A stretch of DNA of 60,427 nt from Candidatus Firestoneibacteriota bacterium (GTDB lineage: Bacteria; Oederibacteriota; D2-FULL-39-29), in contig JAPLKO010000057.1 of the NCBI GenBank assembly GCA_026388015.1, positions 1 through 60,427 on the forward strand, in the 5' to 3' direction. The position numbers were made by a program, and so were the translations under genes. Positions 26,749 to 34,775 of the stretch are shown here, in pieces. Below the pieces are notes generated by a model. The model ran no database searches and was not told the origin of the DNA. It worked only from the letters and a program-made list of their open reading frames with translations. The first letter of the stretch is position 1; the number at the start of each line of letters is the position of its first letter.

Positions 26749-27668
26749 TTTGCCTGACTTTCAAAATATTCCAGCGTTTCTTTAAGCCCCTCCGCAAGTG
26801 CCATATTCGGGGTCCAACCCAGTATTTTTTTTGCTTTTACGGCAGAGAGAATATTTTTTCTTAAATCGCCAGGCCGCGCCGGTCCGTGCACTGCTTTTCC
26901 GTTAAAATCCGCTGCTTTAGAAATCAAAGAATAAAGACGGTTAACATCCGTCGCAATCCCGGTCCCGATATTAAGTCCGCCGTTATAATTACTCTCAAGC
27001 GCCAGAAGGTTCGCCCGCGCAACATCCTTGCAATAGACATAATCCCTTATATATTTACCGTCCCCGTTTATCGTAGGCGCCTTGCCGGCAAGCAGGGCCT
27101 TTGTAAAAATTGCCACCACGCCTGCTTCGCCGTGAGGATCCTGTCTGGGACCGTATACATTAGAGTAACGCAAAGAAGTGTAGTTCAATTTGTACTCTTT
27201 ATAATAGAACCGGAGGTAAAATTCCATCACCATTTTTGAAATACCGTAGGGAGAAGCCGCATCAAAAGGAAATTTTTCGGTTACCGGAAAACTGGACGGC
27301 TCCCCATAGACCGTACCGCCGGAAGAGGCAAAAATAAATTTCTTGACATTATTGGTTCTGGCAAACTCCAAGAGATTCAACGTCCCTATCACATTGTTTT
27401 GCGCGTCAAAAAGAGGATCCCTGACAGAAGCAGAAACGCTCATTTGCGCCGCTTCATGAATGATGTAATCAGGCGTTGCTTTCTTTAGTATCTTAACGGC
27501 TTCCGGACTCTTTATATCCGCTTTGTAGAACTCCGCCTTTTTATTAACATTTTGCACTTTGCCGGAATATAGGTTATCAAGAGCGACAACCCTATAGCCT
27601 TCTGCAATGAGCAAGTCACCTATATGCGACCCTATAAACCCTGCACCGCCTGTGACGACTACCTTCAT
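26745..27668 (-). CDS. NAD-dependent epimerase/dehydratase, UDP-glucose 4-epimerase-like
   Basis: Extended short-chain dehydrogenase of 307 aa with the Rossmann motif TGGAGFIGSHI, the NAD-ribose contact ALDNLYSG, active-site SSGGTVYG and YGISK (Tyr/Lys pair), and the RYSNVYGPRQDPHGEAG substrate loop of GalE-like enzymes. It probably interconverts UDP-sugars for surface glycans. Exact specificity (glucose, GlcNAc, glucuronate) cannot be fixed. It overlaps the propeller gene by four bases. Confidence 0.88.
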   Translation of the reverse strand: MKVVVTGGAGFIGSHIGDLLIAEGYRVVALDNLYSGKVQNVNKKAEFYKADIKSPEAVKILKKATPDYIIHEAAQMSVSASVRDPLFDAQNNVIGTLNLLEFARTNNVKKFIFASSGGTVYGEPSSFPVTEKFPFDAASPYGISKMVMEFYLRFYYKEYKLNYTSLRYSNVYGPRQDPHGEAGVVAIFTKALLAGKAPTINGDGKYIRDYVYCKDVARANLLALESNYNGGLNIGTGIATDVNRLYSLISKAADFNGKAVHGPARPGDLRKNILSAVKAKKILGWTPNMALAEGLKETLEYFESQAK

Positions 27669-27739
27669 AAAACTGCCTCCGGATTAAGATATTTTGATAA
27701 TGACTTTTAACGCCGCCTGCTTTTTCCGTTCCGCCGGCG

Positions 27740-28096
27740 TTAACCTTTCTTTAGAATAATCATTATTTCTCTGAGATACGCCATTGAACATTCGGCAGGG
27801 CATTTTGAAAAATTTTCTTTTTCAAGACAGTAACCTCTGCATTCTGACGAGCCCGTTTTATTAGAAACAAAGATCCTGCCCTTATACAACGGATAAAAGA
27901 GAGACACGGGAAAGCTGACAGTTGTCTTGCATTTCTCATGATTATAAAGGAACAACCCTTTTTCCGGGGCAAGCATATTTGCCTGATAGCCGATAATTAA
28001 CATTTCTTTGTCTTTAAAGACCTGCTTATAATTCTTCCAGACGCTCCCGCAGCTGCATGTTTTTACCGCTTTCTCTTTTTTACTTTTAATTTTCAA
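27740..28096 (-). CDS. hypothetical seven-cysteine protein coupled to a sigma-54 activator
   Basis: An unrecognised 118-aa protein with seven cysteines: CSC at 14-16, Cys56, then C-x3-C at 86/90 and C-x3-C at 99/103. The spacing suggests metal or cluster binding. The TTG start at 28096 follows AAGGAG at 7 bases and lies inside the 3' end of the sigma-54 activator gene (11-base overlap), so the two are translated together. It could be a sensor or partner for that activator, which has no sensor domain of its own. That is inference from coupling only. Confidence 0.6.
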   Translation of the reverse strand: MKIKSKKEKAVKTCSCGSVWKNYKQVFKDKEMLIIGYQANMLAPEKGLFLYNHEKCKTTVSFPVSLFYPLYKGRIFVSNKTGSSECRGYCLEKENFSKCPAECSMAYLREIMIILKKG

Positions 28097-29057
28097 TGCC
28101 GTACTCCTTCATTTTTCTCCAAAGCGTGGAACGGGACACACCGAGTTTCTTTGCGGTCATTGTGTGATTGTTTTTGGTTTTTTGCAGGGTTTCGGAAATC
28201 AAACGTTTTTCAACAGCGGCTATAGTTTGAAAACCGTCGCCAAGAATCTGCCTTTCTCCGGTTTCTTCTTTTTTTGGCGCTTCCAAAAGAGCAGTTTCAG
28301 GTATGCCTGAAGGCAGGTCCGCCTTGGTAATGATTCCGTTTTCAGAAAATATAATAGAATGCTTAACTATATTTTCCAGTTCTCTCACGTTTCCCGGATA
28401 ATCATAATGCCCGAGCACCGAAAGAACATCCTCGGAAACGCGGCTGACATTTTTATTGTACTCCTTGTTGTATTTCTCCATAAAATATCTGATGAGCACA
28501 GGTATATCTTCCGGTCTTTCGCGCAGCGGCGGCACATGCAGTCTGACGACGTTGATACGAAAGAAGAGGTCTTCCCTGAATTTTCCAAGACCAATCTCCT
28601 TCCACAAATCCTTATTGGTGGCTGCGATTATCCTGACATCTATTTTTTTGGATTCATTGTCCCCGAGCCGCCTGACCTCGCCGTTTTCCAAAACGTGCAG
28701 CATCTTGGATTGCAGTGAAAGCGACATATCCCCGATTTCGTCCAGAAATATTGAACCTTTATTGGCTTCTTCCATAAGACCTTTTCTGTCGGAAGCAGCC
28801 CCGGTATAAGAACCTTTCTTGTAACCAAAGAGTTCGCTCTCCAATAAAGTTTCCGGTATGGCAGAACAATTTATTGCGACAAAAGGACCATCAGCGCGCT
28901 TACTCAGTGCGTGGATGGCCTCGGCAAAGATGCCTTTTCCCGCACCTGTCTCGCCGGTCAGCAGGACGGTGGAATCGGTGGGGGCAACTTTTGAGATAAG
29001 GTTATATACTTTTTTTATGGCCGGGCTTCTACCCGCTATATTTTCTCCTACAAGCAT
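28086..29057 (-). CDS. sigma-54-dependent activator without sensor domain (PspF-like architecture)
   Basis: A 323-aa AAA+ enhancer-binding protein. Walker A GETGAGKG is at 35-42, the sigma-54 contact loop reads GSYTGA (82-87) where GAFTGA is the rule, Walker B is SIFLDEIGD (102-110), and the arginine finger region is FREDLFFRINVV. A Fis-type helix-turn-helix lies at the C-terminus (TAKKLGVSRSTLWRKMKEYG). The AAA+ domain begins at residue 1 and a ribosome-binding site (GGAG) precedes the ATG, so no receiver, GAF or PAS domain is lost. Control must come from a partner or from expression level. rpoN is at 414-1826. Confidence 0.92.
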   Translation of the reverse strand: MLVGENIAGRSPAIKKVYNLISKVAPTDSTVLLTGETGAGKGIFAEAIHALSKRADGPFVAINCSAIPETLLESELFGYKKGSYTGAASDRKGLMEEANKGSIFLDEIGDMSLSLQSKMLHVLENGEVRRLGDNESKKIDVRIIAATNKDLWKEIGLGKFREDLFFRINVVRLHVPPLRERPEDIPVLIRYFMEKYNKEYNKNVSRVSEDVLSVLGHYDYPGNVRELENIVKHSIIFSENGIITKADLPSGIPETALLEAPKKEETGERQILGDGFQTIAAVEKRLISETLQKTKNNHTMTAKKLGVSRSTLWRKMKEYGIEN

Positions 29058-29059
29058 GC

Positions 29060-29386
29060 CTACTCCGCGCTAATTCTTTCTTTTAGTTTTTCAAAAGTCT
29101 TTTTGCCGATACCTTTTACATTTTTCAGCTCTTCAACGGTTTTAAATTTTCCGAATTGCTCGCGGTAGGTAATTATTCTTTTTGCCGCGGCCGGACCTAT
29201 TGAAGGGAGCGTATCTAATTCTGTTTCTCCCGCAATGTTTATATTAACGAGACAGAACTTTTCAACTTTTGCATCCTGTTTGTTTTCAAGGATTACCTTT
29301 GACCGGGCGGGAATCCTAACCGCTAAAAGCAAAGCTAACCCGAGAAAAAAAACAATTACGAAAAATATTGTTATTTTCTTTGCCAT
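29060..29386 (-). CDS. ComEA-like helix-hairpin-helix protein
   Basis: A 108-aa protein. An N-terminal membrane anchor (IFFVIVFFLGLALLLAV) is followed by the tandem HhH DNA-binding unit of ComEA (VNINIAGETELDTLPSIGPAAAKRIITYRE...LKNVKGIGKKTFEKLK). ComEA binds incoming DNA outside the inner membrane during natural transformation; stand-alone members may have other roles. No comEC is in the window. It sits directly between pth and the sigma-54 activator gene. Confidence 0.87.
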   Translation of the reverse strand: MAKKITIFFVIVFFLGLALLLAVRIPARSKVILENKQDAKVEKFCLVNINIAGETELDTLPSIGPAAAKRIITYREQFGKFKTVEELKNVKGIGKKTFEKLKERISAE

Positions 29387-29938
29387 TTAACCGTTGAATT
29401 TATTCATCGCAGCTTCAACGGTGTTTCCCGCGAGCAGGAACTCTGCCGCAGCAGCCGCCAAAGCGAGCGAGTTTTTTAACGCTTCTTTTTCTTCCTTCTT
29501 AAATTTTGAGAGGACAAAATCTATGGTGTCTTTTGGTTTTTCCAAGCCGGAGATACCTATGCGGATGCGGGCAAATCCCGTATCCGCCAGGCAATCGATA
29601 ATTGATTGAATACCTTTATGTCCGCCGCTGCTGCCTCCGTGCCGGATGCGCAGCTTTCCAAGCGGCAGATCCAGGTCGTCGTATATTACAAAAAGATCTT
29701 TAGCCGTACATTTATATTTAGTCAACAGGCAGCTTACCGCCTCTCCGCTGTTATTCATATAAGTCTGCGGTTTTGCGTAAATTACTTCCTGTTTTTCTCC
29801 GAGCAGGGAAAAGCATTCTTTCCTTGAAACCCGAAGGTTAAGCCGGCCGGCCAGCTCGTCAAGCGCAAGAAAACCGGCATTATGCCGCGTGTCCTCGTAT
29901 TTCCCGCCTGGATTGCCAAGCCCAATTACCAGCTTCAT
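29387..29938 (-). CDS. pth: peptidyl-tRNA hydrolase
   Basis: Recycles tRNA from peptidyl-tRNA released by stalled ribosomes. The 183 aa show the family motifs GLGNPGGKYEDTRHNAGF (catalytic His19), QTYMNNSGEAV, VIYDDLDLPLGKLRIRHGGSSGGHKGI (catalytic Asp) and RIRIGIS. Its ATG overlaps the stop of the L25 gene (ATGA); rplY-pth is a widespread pair. Confidence 0.97.
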   Translation of the reverse strand: MKLVIGLGNPGGKYEDTRHNAGFLALDELAGRLNLRVSRKECFSLLGEKQEVIYAKPQTYMNNSGEAVSCLLTKYKCTAKDLFVIYDDLDLPLGKLRIRHGGSSGGHKGIQSIIDCLADTGFARIRIGISGLEKPKDTIDFVLSKFKKEEKEALKNSLALAAAAAEFLLAGNTVEAAMNKFNG

Positions 29939-30663
29939 TTTTTAGCGTCTTTTTTTGCTTCTTCTTTCGCTTCAGATTTTTCCTTACCTTTTTCTTCTTT
30001 TTCTTTTTCGGTGGCAAGACGTTTTTCTTCACGTTCTTTCTCGCCAATAACTTCAGGACCGGTCGGCGCGTCAGGAGCAACCTCACCCGGTACGGGTTCA
30101 ACCTCTTCCTTAACAACGCTCACGGTAGCGACAACATCCCTTTTATTATCCAGCGCCTTGATGCCTTCCCCGAGCTTCAGGTCTTCAACATGTATGGAGT
30201 CATTTATATTTAGGCCGGAAACATCGACAATAACAGCGTCGGGAATTCTGTCCGGCAAGGCCTTCAAGCGAAGCTGTCTCAAAGGTTGCTCCAAAACACC
30301 GCCGAGCTTAACACCCGGAGCTTCACCGCTGATTTTTGTCTTGACCAGCACAATAATTTCTTCCAGCATATTAATTTTGTAAAGATCGACATGGATAATT
30401 TTTTCGGTTACAGGATGCTTTTGAATCTCCTTAAACATTACGATGGCATCCGCCTTGCCGTCAATTTTTAGGTTAAGCATCACATTGCGGCCCCGGTCCG
30501 TACGCAAAGTCTTTAAAACTTCCTTCGCATTAAGGGTTAACGACAACCCTTCTTCTTTTTTTCCGTAAAGAATCGCCGGTATCTCCTCGTTTACCCTCTG
30601 TCTATAGGCGGCATTCTTACCTTTGCTTTCTCTAACCTTTGCTTTTAATTCTACCCTTTCCAT
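29935..30663 (-). CDS. rplY: 50S ribosomal protein L25/Ctc with Lys/Glu-rich tail
   Basis: 5S rRNA-binding protein of the long Ctc/TL5 type, 242 aa from the ATG at 30663, which follows AGGAGG; an upstream in-frame start lacks such a site. The L25 N-domain (ELKAKVRESKGKNAAYRQRVNEEIPAILYG) and C-terminal beta domain (PVTEKIIHVDLYKIN, GGVLEQPLRQL, DSIHVEDLKLGEGIK) are complete. About 45 residues of Lys/Glu-rich low-complexity sequence follow at the end, longer than in most homologues and probably disordered. Confidence 0.94.
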   Translation of the reverse strand: MERVELKAKVRESKGKNAAYRQRVNEEIPAILYGKKEEGLSLTLNAKEVLKTLRTDRGRNVMLNLKIDGKADAIVMFKEIQKHPVTEKIIHVDLYKINMLEEIIVLVKTKISGEAPGVKLGGVLEQPLRQLRLKALPDRIPDAVIVDVSGLNINDSIHVEDLKLGEGIKALDNKRDVVATVSVVKEEVEPVPGEVAPDAPTGPEVIGEKEREEKRLATEKEKEEKGKEKSEAKEEAKKDAKK

Positions 30664-30745
30664 ATTTCCTCCTAATGAAATAGATTCCACTGATATAGCT
30701 TTTCAGCAACCGGATATCTTTTTATCTTTTACGGTCTTTAACTTT

Positions 30746-31699
30746 CTAACGGAACAATTTTGTTACCGAGGTCTCATTATGAATACTCTTTATTGCTTCG
30801 CCGAGCACTCCGGCTACAGTTATGACCTTTATTTTTTTGACCTTTTTTGCCTCTTCCGGCAACGGAATAGTATCTGTCACCATAACTTCCTTAAGTATAG
30901 AGCTCTCTATCTTTTTTAAGGCGCTTTCCGAAAAAACAGGATGAGTACAGCAGGCGTAAATATCCTTTGCGCCGTGTTTCTTTAAGAACATCGCTGCTTC
31001 GACCATAGTACCTGCAGTTGATATCATATCATCCGGTATCAGCACATTTTTACCGGCCACCTCGCCTATAAGGGAAAGCGCTTCTACTTTATTTGAATGA
31101 TATCTCCTCTTGTCAACGATGGCTATCGAGGCTCCCAGCCGCTCTGCGAAACTCCTTGCCATCTTTGAGCCGCCCATATCGGAGGCTGCGACAACAAGAT
31201 CTTTGACTTTTTTCTTTGCGAACTCCCGGGCCAGAACAGGCTCGGCTATAAGATGATCCACCGGTATATCAAAGAAGCCCTGCACTTGCGGGGCATGAAA
31301 ATCCATGGCTATTATCCGGGACGCCCCGGCGCTCGTTAAAAGATTTGCAATTAATTTTGCAGAGATAGCGACTCTCGGCTGGTCTTTCCGGTCCTGCCTT
31401 GCATAGGCATAGTAGGGTATTACCACCGAAATTCTTCTAGCCGAAGCTCTCTTAAAAGCATCTATCATTAAAAACAATTCCATAATATTTTCGTTAACCG
31501 GCATGCAGGTCGGTTGAATAATAAAACAGTCAGCACCTCTTACATTTTCCGAGATTTTTACCCACGTCTCACCGTCGGGGAACCTGGTAAGTTCCATTTT
31601 TCCCTCGGAAGTGCGCAAATATCTGCAAATCTTTGTCACCAGTTCAGGATTAGCGCTTCCTCCGAACACTTTCAACTTATAATTTCTTAGAACCAGCAT
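30746..31699 (-). CDS. prs: ribose-phosphate pyrophosphokinase
   Basis: Makes PRPP for nucleotide, histidine and NAD synthesis. The 317 aa contain FGGSANPELV, FPDGETWVKI, the YYAYARQDRKDQPR ATP loop, the divalent-metal/PRPP-binding region VAASDMGGSKMA and the 5-phosphate loop PDDMISTAGTM. I take the ATG at 31699 (GGGGGC before it) because family members begin at this KVFGGSANPEL; the frame extends 18 codons further into the preceding gene. The 23-base overlap with the GlmU-like gene repeats the common glmU-prs gene order. Confidence 0.95.
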   Translation of the reverse strand: MLVLRNYKLKVFGGSANPELVTKICRYLRTSEGKMELTRFPDGETWVKISENVRGADCFIIQPTCMPVNENIMELFLMIDAFKRASARRISVVIPYYAYARQDRKDQPRVAISAKLIANLLTSAGASRIIAMDFHAPQVQGFFDIPVDHLIAEPVLAREFAKKKVKDLVVAASDMGGSKMARSFAERLGASIAIVDKRRYHSNKVEALSLIGEVAGKNVLIPDDMISTAGTMVEAAMFLKKHGAKDIYACCTHPVFSESALKKIESSILKEVMVTDTIPLPEEAKKVKKIKVITVAGVLGEAIKSIHNETSVTKLFR

Positions 31700-32423
31700 T
31701 TCGCCCCCTGAGATACTTTTCGGCAGCTTTAAGCCGGGTAAGGTCGTCAACACCCATTACCTCGCTTGAATCTTTTGCTAAAGCTGTTCCGATTTTTAGG
31801 CCTTTTTTTCTTAATATTTCAATAGCGTCCGTCAGATAATATTCGCCTTTAAGCTTATTCTTCCTTATCCGGGTCAGAGCATAACAAAGTTTTTTGGAAG
31901 CAAAACAATAGATCCCCGCGTTTATCTCTTTTATCTTTTTTTCTTGCGCGGTGGCGCTTTTTTCTTCAACTATGCCGACCGGCTCGCCTTTCTTGTTCCG
32001 GAGTATCCGGCCATAGTTAGTCGGGTCTTTCACAAAAGTCGTTACAATAGTCGCAATGTTTTTTTCTTCTTCGTGCGTTTTAAGAACTTTTTCCAATGTT
32101 TCTGCTTTAATCAGAGGCGTATCACCGCAAAGAATTAAAATACTTCCGGCATAGTTTTCAAAATGATACCGCGCGCTCTTTACCGCATCCCCGGTCCCAA
32201 GCATTTTTTTTTGCACAGCCGTCTTTATCCATTTGGGAAGAACCTTCTTTACCAGGGCTCTTTTGTAACCAACCACCACCACGGTTTTCTCTAATTGCTT
32301 CATAGAGCCAAGCTGGCTTAAAATGTGCAAAATCATTGGTTTCCCGCAGACTTTATGTAGTACCTTGGGTAGGGCGGAGTTCATCCGTTTTCCCATCCCG
32401 CCGGCAAGAACTATCGCAAGCAT
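31677..32423 (-). CDS. GlmU-type nucleotidyltransferase, uridylyltransferase domain only
   Basis: A 248-aa protein matching the N-terminal pyrophosphorylase half of GlmU: LAGGMGKRMNSALPKVLHKVCGKPM, CGDTPLI, YGRILRNKKGEPVGIVEEK, EINAGIYCF and KGEYYLTDAIEIL. The left-handed beta-helix that normally adds acetyl-CoA-dependent GlcN-1-P acetylation is missing, and the prs start lies in the gene's end, so this is not a frameshifted GlmU. It should make UDP-GlcNAc (or a related NDP-sugar) from a pre-acetylated sugar phosphate. The acetyltransferase would have to be elsewhere. Gene order before prs supports the GlmU lineage. Confidence 0.85.
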   Translation of the reverse strand: MLAIVLAGGMGKRMNSALPKVLHKVCGKPMILHILSQLGSMKQLEKTVVVVGYKRALVKKVLPKWIKTAVQKKMLGTGDAVKSARYHFENYAGSILILCGDTPLIKAETLEKVLKTHEEEKNIATIVTTFVKDPTNYGRILRNKKGEPVGIVEEKSATAQEKKIKEINAGIYCFASKKLCYALTRIRKNKLKGEYYLTDAIEILRKKGLKIGTALAKDSSEVMGVDDLTRLKAAEKYLRGRNAGSKKL

Positions 32424-32456
32424 AGGGAGGTATTTTAACTGTTTTAAGAGGAAAAA

Positions 32457-33515
32457 TCAAGGGAAATTCAACAAACTGTTCTTTTTTAAAACACTATGCC
32501 ATTTTGTACCGAATTTATCATACTTTCTTAGGGGATTCACACCTTTCTGCGTTGTCAAATAAATGCCCGTTTCCCCGTGAATCTCTTCGAGTTTTAGACC
32601 GTATTTCCGGCTTATTGCTACGGCTTTTTTGAATAACCCCAGAGCCTTTACTTTGTTGTTTGTAATTCTTTCCAGCTCCCCGTTTTGCAGAAGAATATAC
32701 ACCAGACCGCGTTTATCATTCCATTTTTTAAAGAGCCGTCCGGCTTTCAAGCAAAGCCCGCCTGCTTCTTTATACTTACCCGAGCACAAAAGAGTATTTG
32801 CGTGTCCCCAAAGAACATAAGCATAATTTATTTCATCCTTAAAGGAAGAATAAAGTTTTTCCGCTTTCTTATATAAAGCTGCCGAAATATTATACCTCCC
32901 GAGCATTCTGTTGGCGCTGCCCATTCCGCAATTTGAATAAGCCCGGCCAAAGGTATCTTTTTGGCTTGTAAAATATTTATTAGCGGTTTTATAGCATTGC
33001 AGGGACTCTTTAAACCTGCCAAGGATACGCAGTGTCCCGCCCCGGCCACAAAGCGCAAAAGCAACATACTCCCCGTTATTACTTTTTTTATATAACGCTA
33101 AAGCTTGATCAAAAGCCTTGAGGGCTTCTCCGGGGTTTCCCATAATTCTGCACAAACCGCCAAGACACCACAAAGAGTAAGCAGTTCCTTCCGGGTCTTT
33201 CAGTAATTTGTACTTTTCACCGGCTTTAAAAAAACATGCGGCCGCGGTTTTGTATTCCATCACAGCCCTAAGCGCCATGCCTCTCCCCATGAAAATATCG
33301 GCGCTCTTAAGCGCATCATTTAAAATAAAACGCTTTGCTTTTTTGTAGGCCTGAAGCGCTTTTTGATAAAGACCGATCATTCTTAACATATCTCCGAGTC
33401 CATAGTAAGCCTCATAGCCCGGGTTTTTTTCAGCCGCAAGCGCATAGTACTTTGCCGCCTGCTTAAATTTTGACTGGCATCTCAGCTTGTCAGCTTGCTC
33501 CAGAAAGTTTAGCAT
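32457..33515 (-). CDS. tetratricopeptide-repeat protein
   Basis: A 352-aa protein of about nine TPR units (for example AAKYYALAAEKNPGYEAYYGLGDMLRMIG, LKAFDQALALYKKSNNGEYVAFALCGRG, ALYKKAEKLYSS). Each repeat has an unusual Gly-rich turn (GRGG, GMGS). No signal peptide or enzymatic domain, so a cytosolic interaction scaffold is likely. The partner is not indicated by the neighbours. The ATG follows AAGGAG. Confidence 0.85.
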   Translation of the reverse strand: MLNFLEQADKLRCQSKFKQAAKYYALAAEKNPGYEAYYGLGDMLRMIGLYQKALQAYKKAKRFILNDALKSADIFMGRGMALRAVMEYKTAAACFFKAGEKYKLLKDPEGTAYSLWCLGGLCRIMGNPGEALKAFDQALALYKKSNNGEYVAFALCGRGGTLRILGRFKESLQCYKTANKYFTSQKDTFGRAYSNCGMGSANRMLGRYNISAALYKKAEKLYSSFKDEINYAYVLWGHANTLLCSGKYKEAGGLCLKAGRLFKKWNDKRGLVYILLQNGELERITNNKVKALGLFKKAVAISRKYGLKLEEIHGETGIYLTTQKGVNPLRKYDKFGTKWHSVLKKNSLLNFP

Positions 33516-33829
33516 TATTTTAAAACTCCTTGATCCCGTCTAAATTCTTTTGCGGCGCTGCGAAAAAATAAACACCGTAAACAAAACCCGCCTGACGATC
33601 AGCATATATCTATATATATTGAAAGAGGCAGGGTTGGCACCGTAACAGCCTAAAAAACAGTTTTTTCCCGGCAAATGTTTTACAGAGTTAATTATACAAC
33701 AAACCGACTGCAAGTAAAAAGTGCAAAGTATCCGCCTTTATGCCGGCTCTTTTGCAAAGCGGACCAGTTTCAAAATGCATTAGCAGGCAGGGACGGGCAG
33801 CAGCCTCTCAGGAAGACAGACCAAGCCGG
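33516..33829. other. 314-base gene-free region upstream of the TPR gene
   Basis: On the minus strand a TATAAT (33691-33696) lies 17 bases after a poor -35 TTTTAC (33714-33719), leaving a leader of about 170 bases before the TPR start. The leader has AAAAAACTGTTTTTT (about 33651-33665) and a GGTGCCAACCCTGCC stretch but no riboswitch I can name. No coding frame is convincing. Confidence 0.4.
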
Positions 33830-34690
33830 TTAAAAGTAATTCTTAATAAGTTCTTCCGGCGCGGGTGGTTTTAATTCTTCCCTTGAAAGGGAGACTTCTT
33901 TATCTACAGGGGAATGATCCTCATATACCGGGCGCTCGCATTTATAGATTACCCCTGTCGGAATTTTAGCCCCCCATTCCAGGGACTTGGTAAAAGCGGC
34001 GTTTCTGTCAAGGGGATTATAAGACGAGTCTGCGTCTAACTTGTAGATTCTTTCATTATACCACTGATAGGTGTTCACTTTGTTAAAGGAAACACAAGGC
34101 TGCAGAATGTCAACATAGGAAAAACCTCTGTGGGACAAAGCGGCTTTCATTATTTTTTTCAGTTGTTCAGAGTCTCCCGCAAAAGCTCTTGCAACAAATG
34201 TGCAATTAAGCGCAATTGCCATAGCAAGCGGATGTTCCGGTTCGTTGTAACTCCCTGACGGGGTTGTTCCGCTTTTCATTCCGATATCAGTTGTCGGAGA
34301 GGCCTGACCTTTTGTAAGACCGTAAATCTGATTGTCGTGTACAAAATAAGTAATATCCGCATTCCGTCTTATTGCGTGGACAAAATGATTACCGCCTTCT
34401 GCATAAGCATCGCCGTCCCCGCCGTGCACTATAACTTTCATTTTATGGCTGACTGCCTTAATCCCGAAAGCCGCAGGCAATGCCCGGCCATGCAGACCGT
34501 TAAATAGATTACACTTTAAGTAATGCGGAAGTTTTGCCGCCTGACCTATACCTGAAACCAATATGCTTTGCCACGGCTCCAGCCCTAAATCAACGAGAAC
34601 TTCCTTTAGGGAGTTAAGAATTGCAAAGTCGCCGCAGCCCGGGCACCAGGCAACAGGATCGGTGCTGTCAAAATCAGATTTTACAACCAT
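33830..34690 (-). CDS. korB: 2-oxoacid:ferredoxin oxidoreductase, beta subunit
   Basis: Thiamine-diphosphate subunit of 286 aa. WCPGCGDFAIL at the start supplies a 4Fe-4S cysteine pair. GIGQAAKLPHY and HGRALPAAFGIK contact ThDP, and HGGDGDAYAEGGNHF is the GDG Mg-ThDP motif. YVDILQPCVSFN supplies a further cysteine. I chose the ATG at 34690, preceded by GAGGTGAT, over an ATG 7 codons upstream that lacks a ribosome-binding site. It forms the two-subunit enzyme with the alpha-gamma fusion upstream. Together they decarboxylate a 2-oxoacid (2-oxoglutarate-type by subunit form) and reduce ferredoxin. Confidence 0.94.
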   Translation of the reverse strand: MVVKSDFDSTDPVAWCPGCGDFAILNSLKEVLVDLGLEPWQSILVSGIGQAAKLPHYLKCNLFNGLHGRALPAAFGIKAVSHKMKVIVHGGDGDAYAEGGNHFVHAIRRNADITYFVHDNQIYGLTKGQASPTTDIGMKSGTTPSGSYNEPEHPLAMAIALNCTFVARAFAGDSEQLKKIMKAALSHRGFSYVDILQPCVSFNKVNTYQWYNERIYKLDADSSYNPLDRNAAFTKSLEWGAKIPTGVIYKCERPVYEDHSPVDKEVSLSREELKPPAPEELIKNYF

Positions 34691-34775
34691 ATCACCTCTA
34701 CAAACTTTCATTTTTACTAACGGCTGATTACCATTGTCTATTTACTGAAGGCGGTAAATTACCGCCGTAATATTT

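Noticed and set aside
33625-33650. Plus-strand string AGGGTTGGCACCGTAAC resembling a T-box antiterminator or a sigma-54 GG-N10-GC promoter
   Set aside because: No plus-strand gene lies downstream for over 8 kb, the -12 element is poor and the T-box GGGTGGNACCGCG is broken by an inserted T.
33640-33700. GGTGCCAACCCTGCC on the minus strand as a SAM-I riboswitch 3' half
   Set aside because: The conserved 5' half (GAGGGACTGGCCC, GCAACC) is absent.
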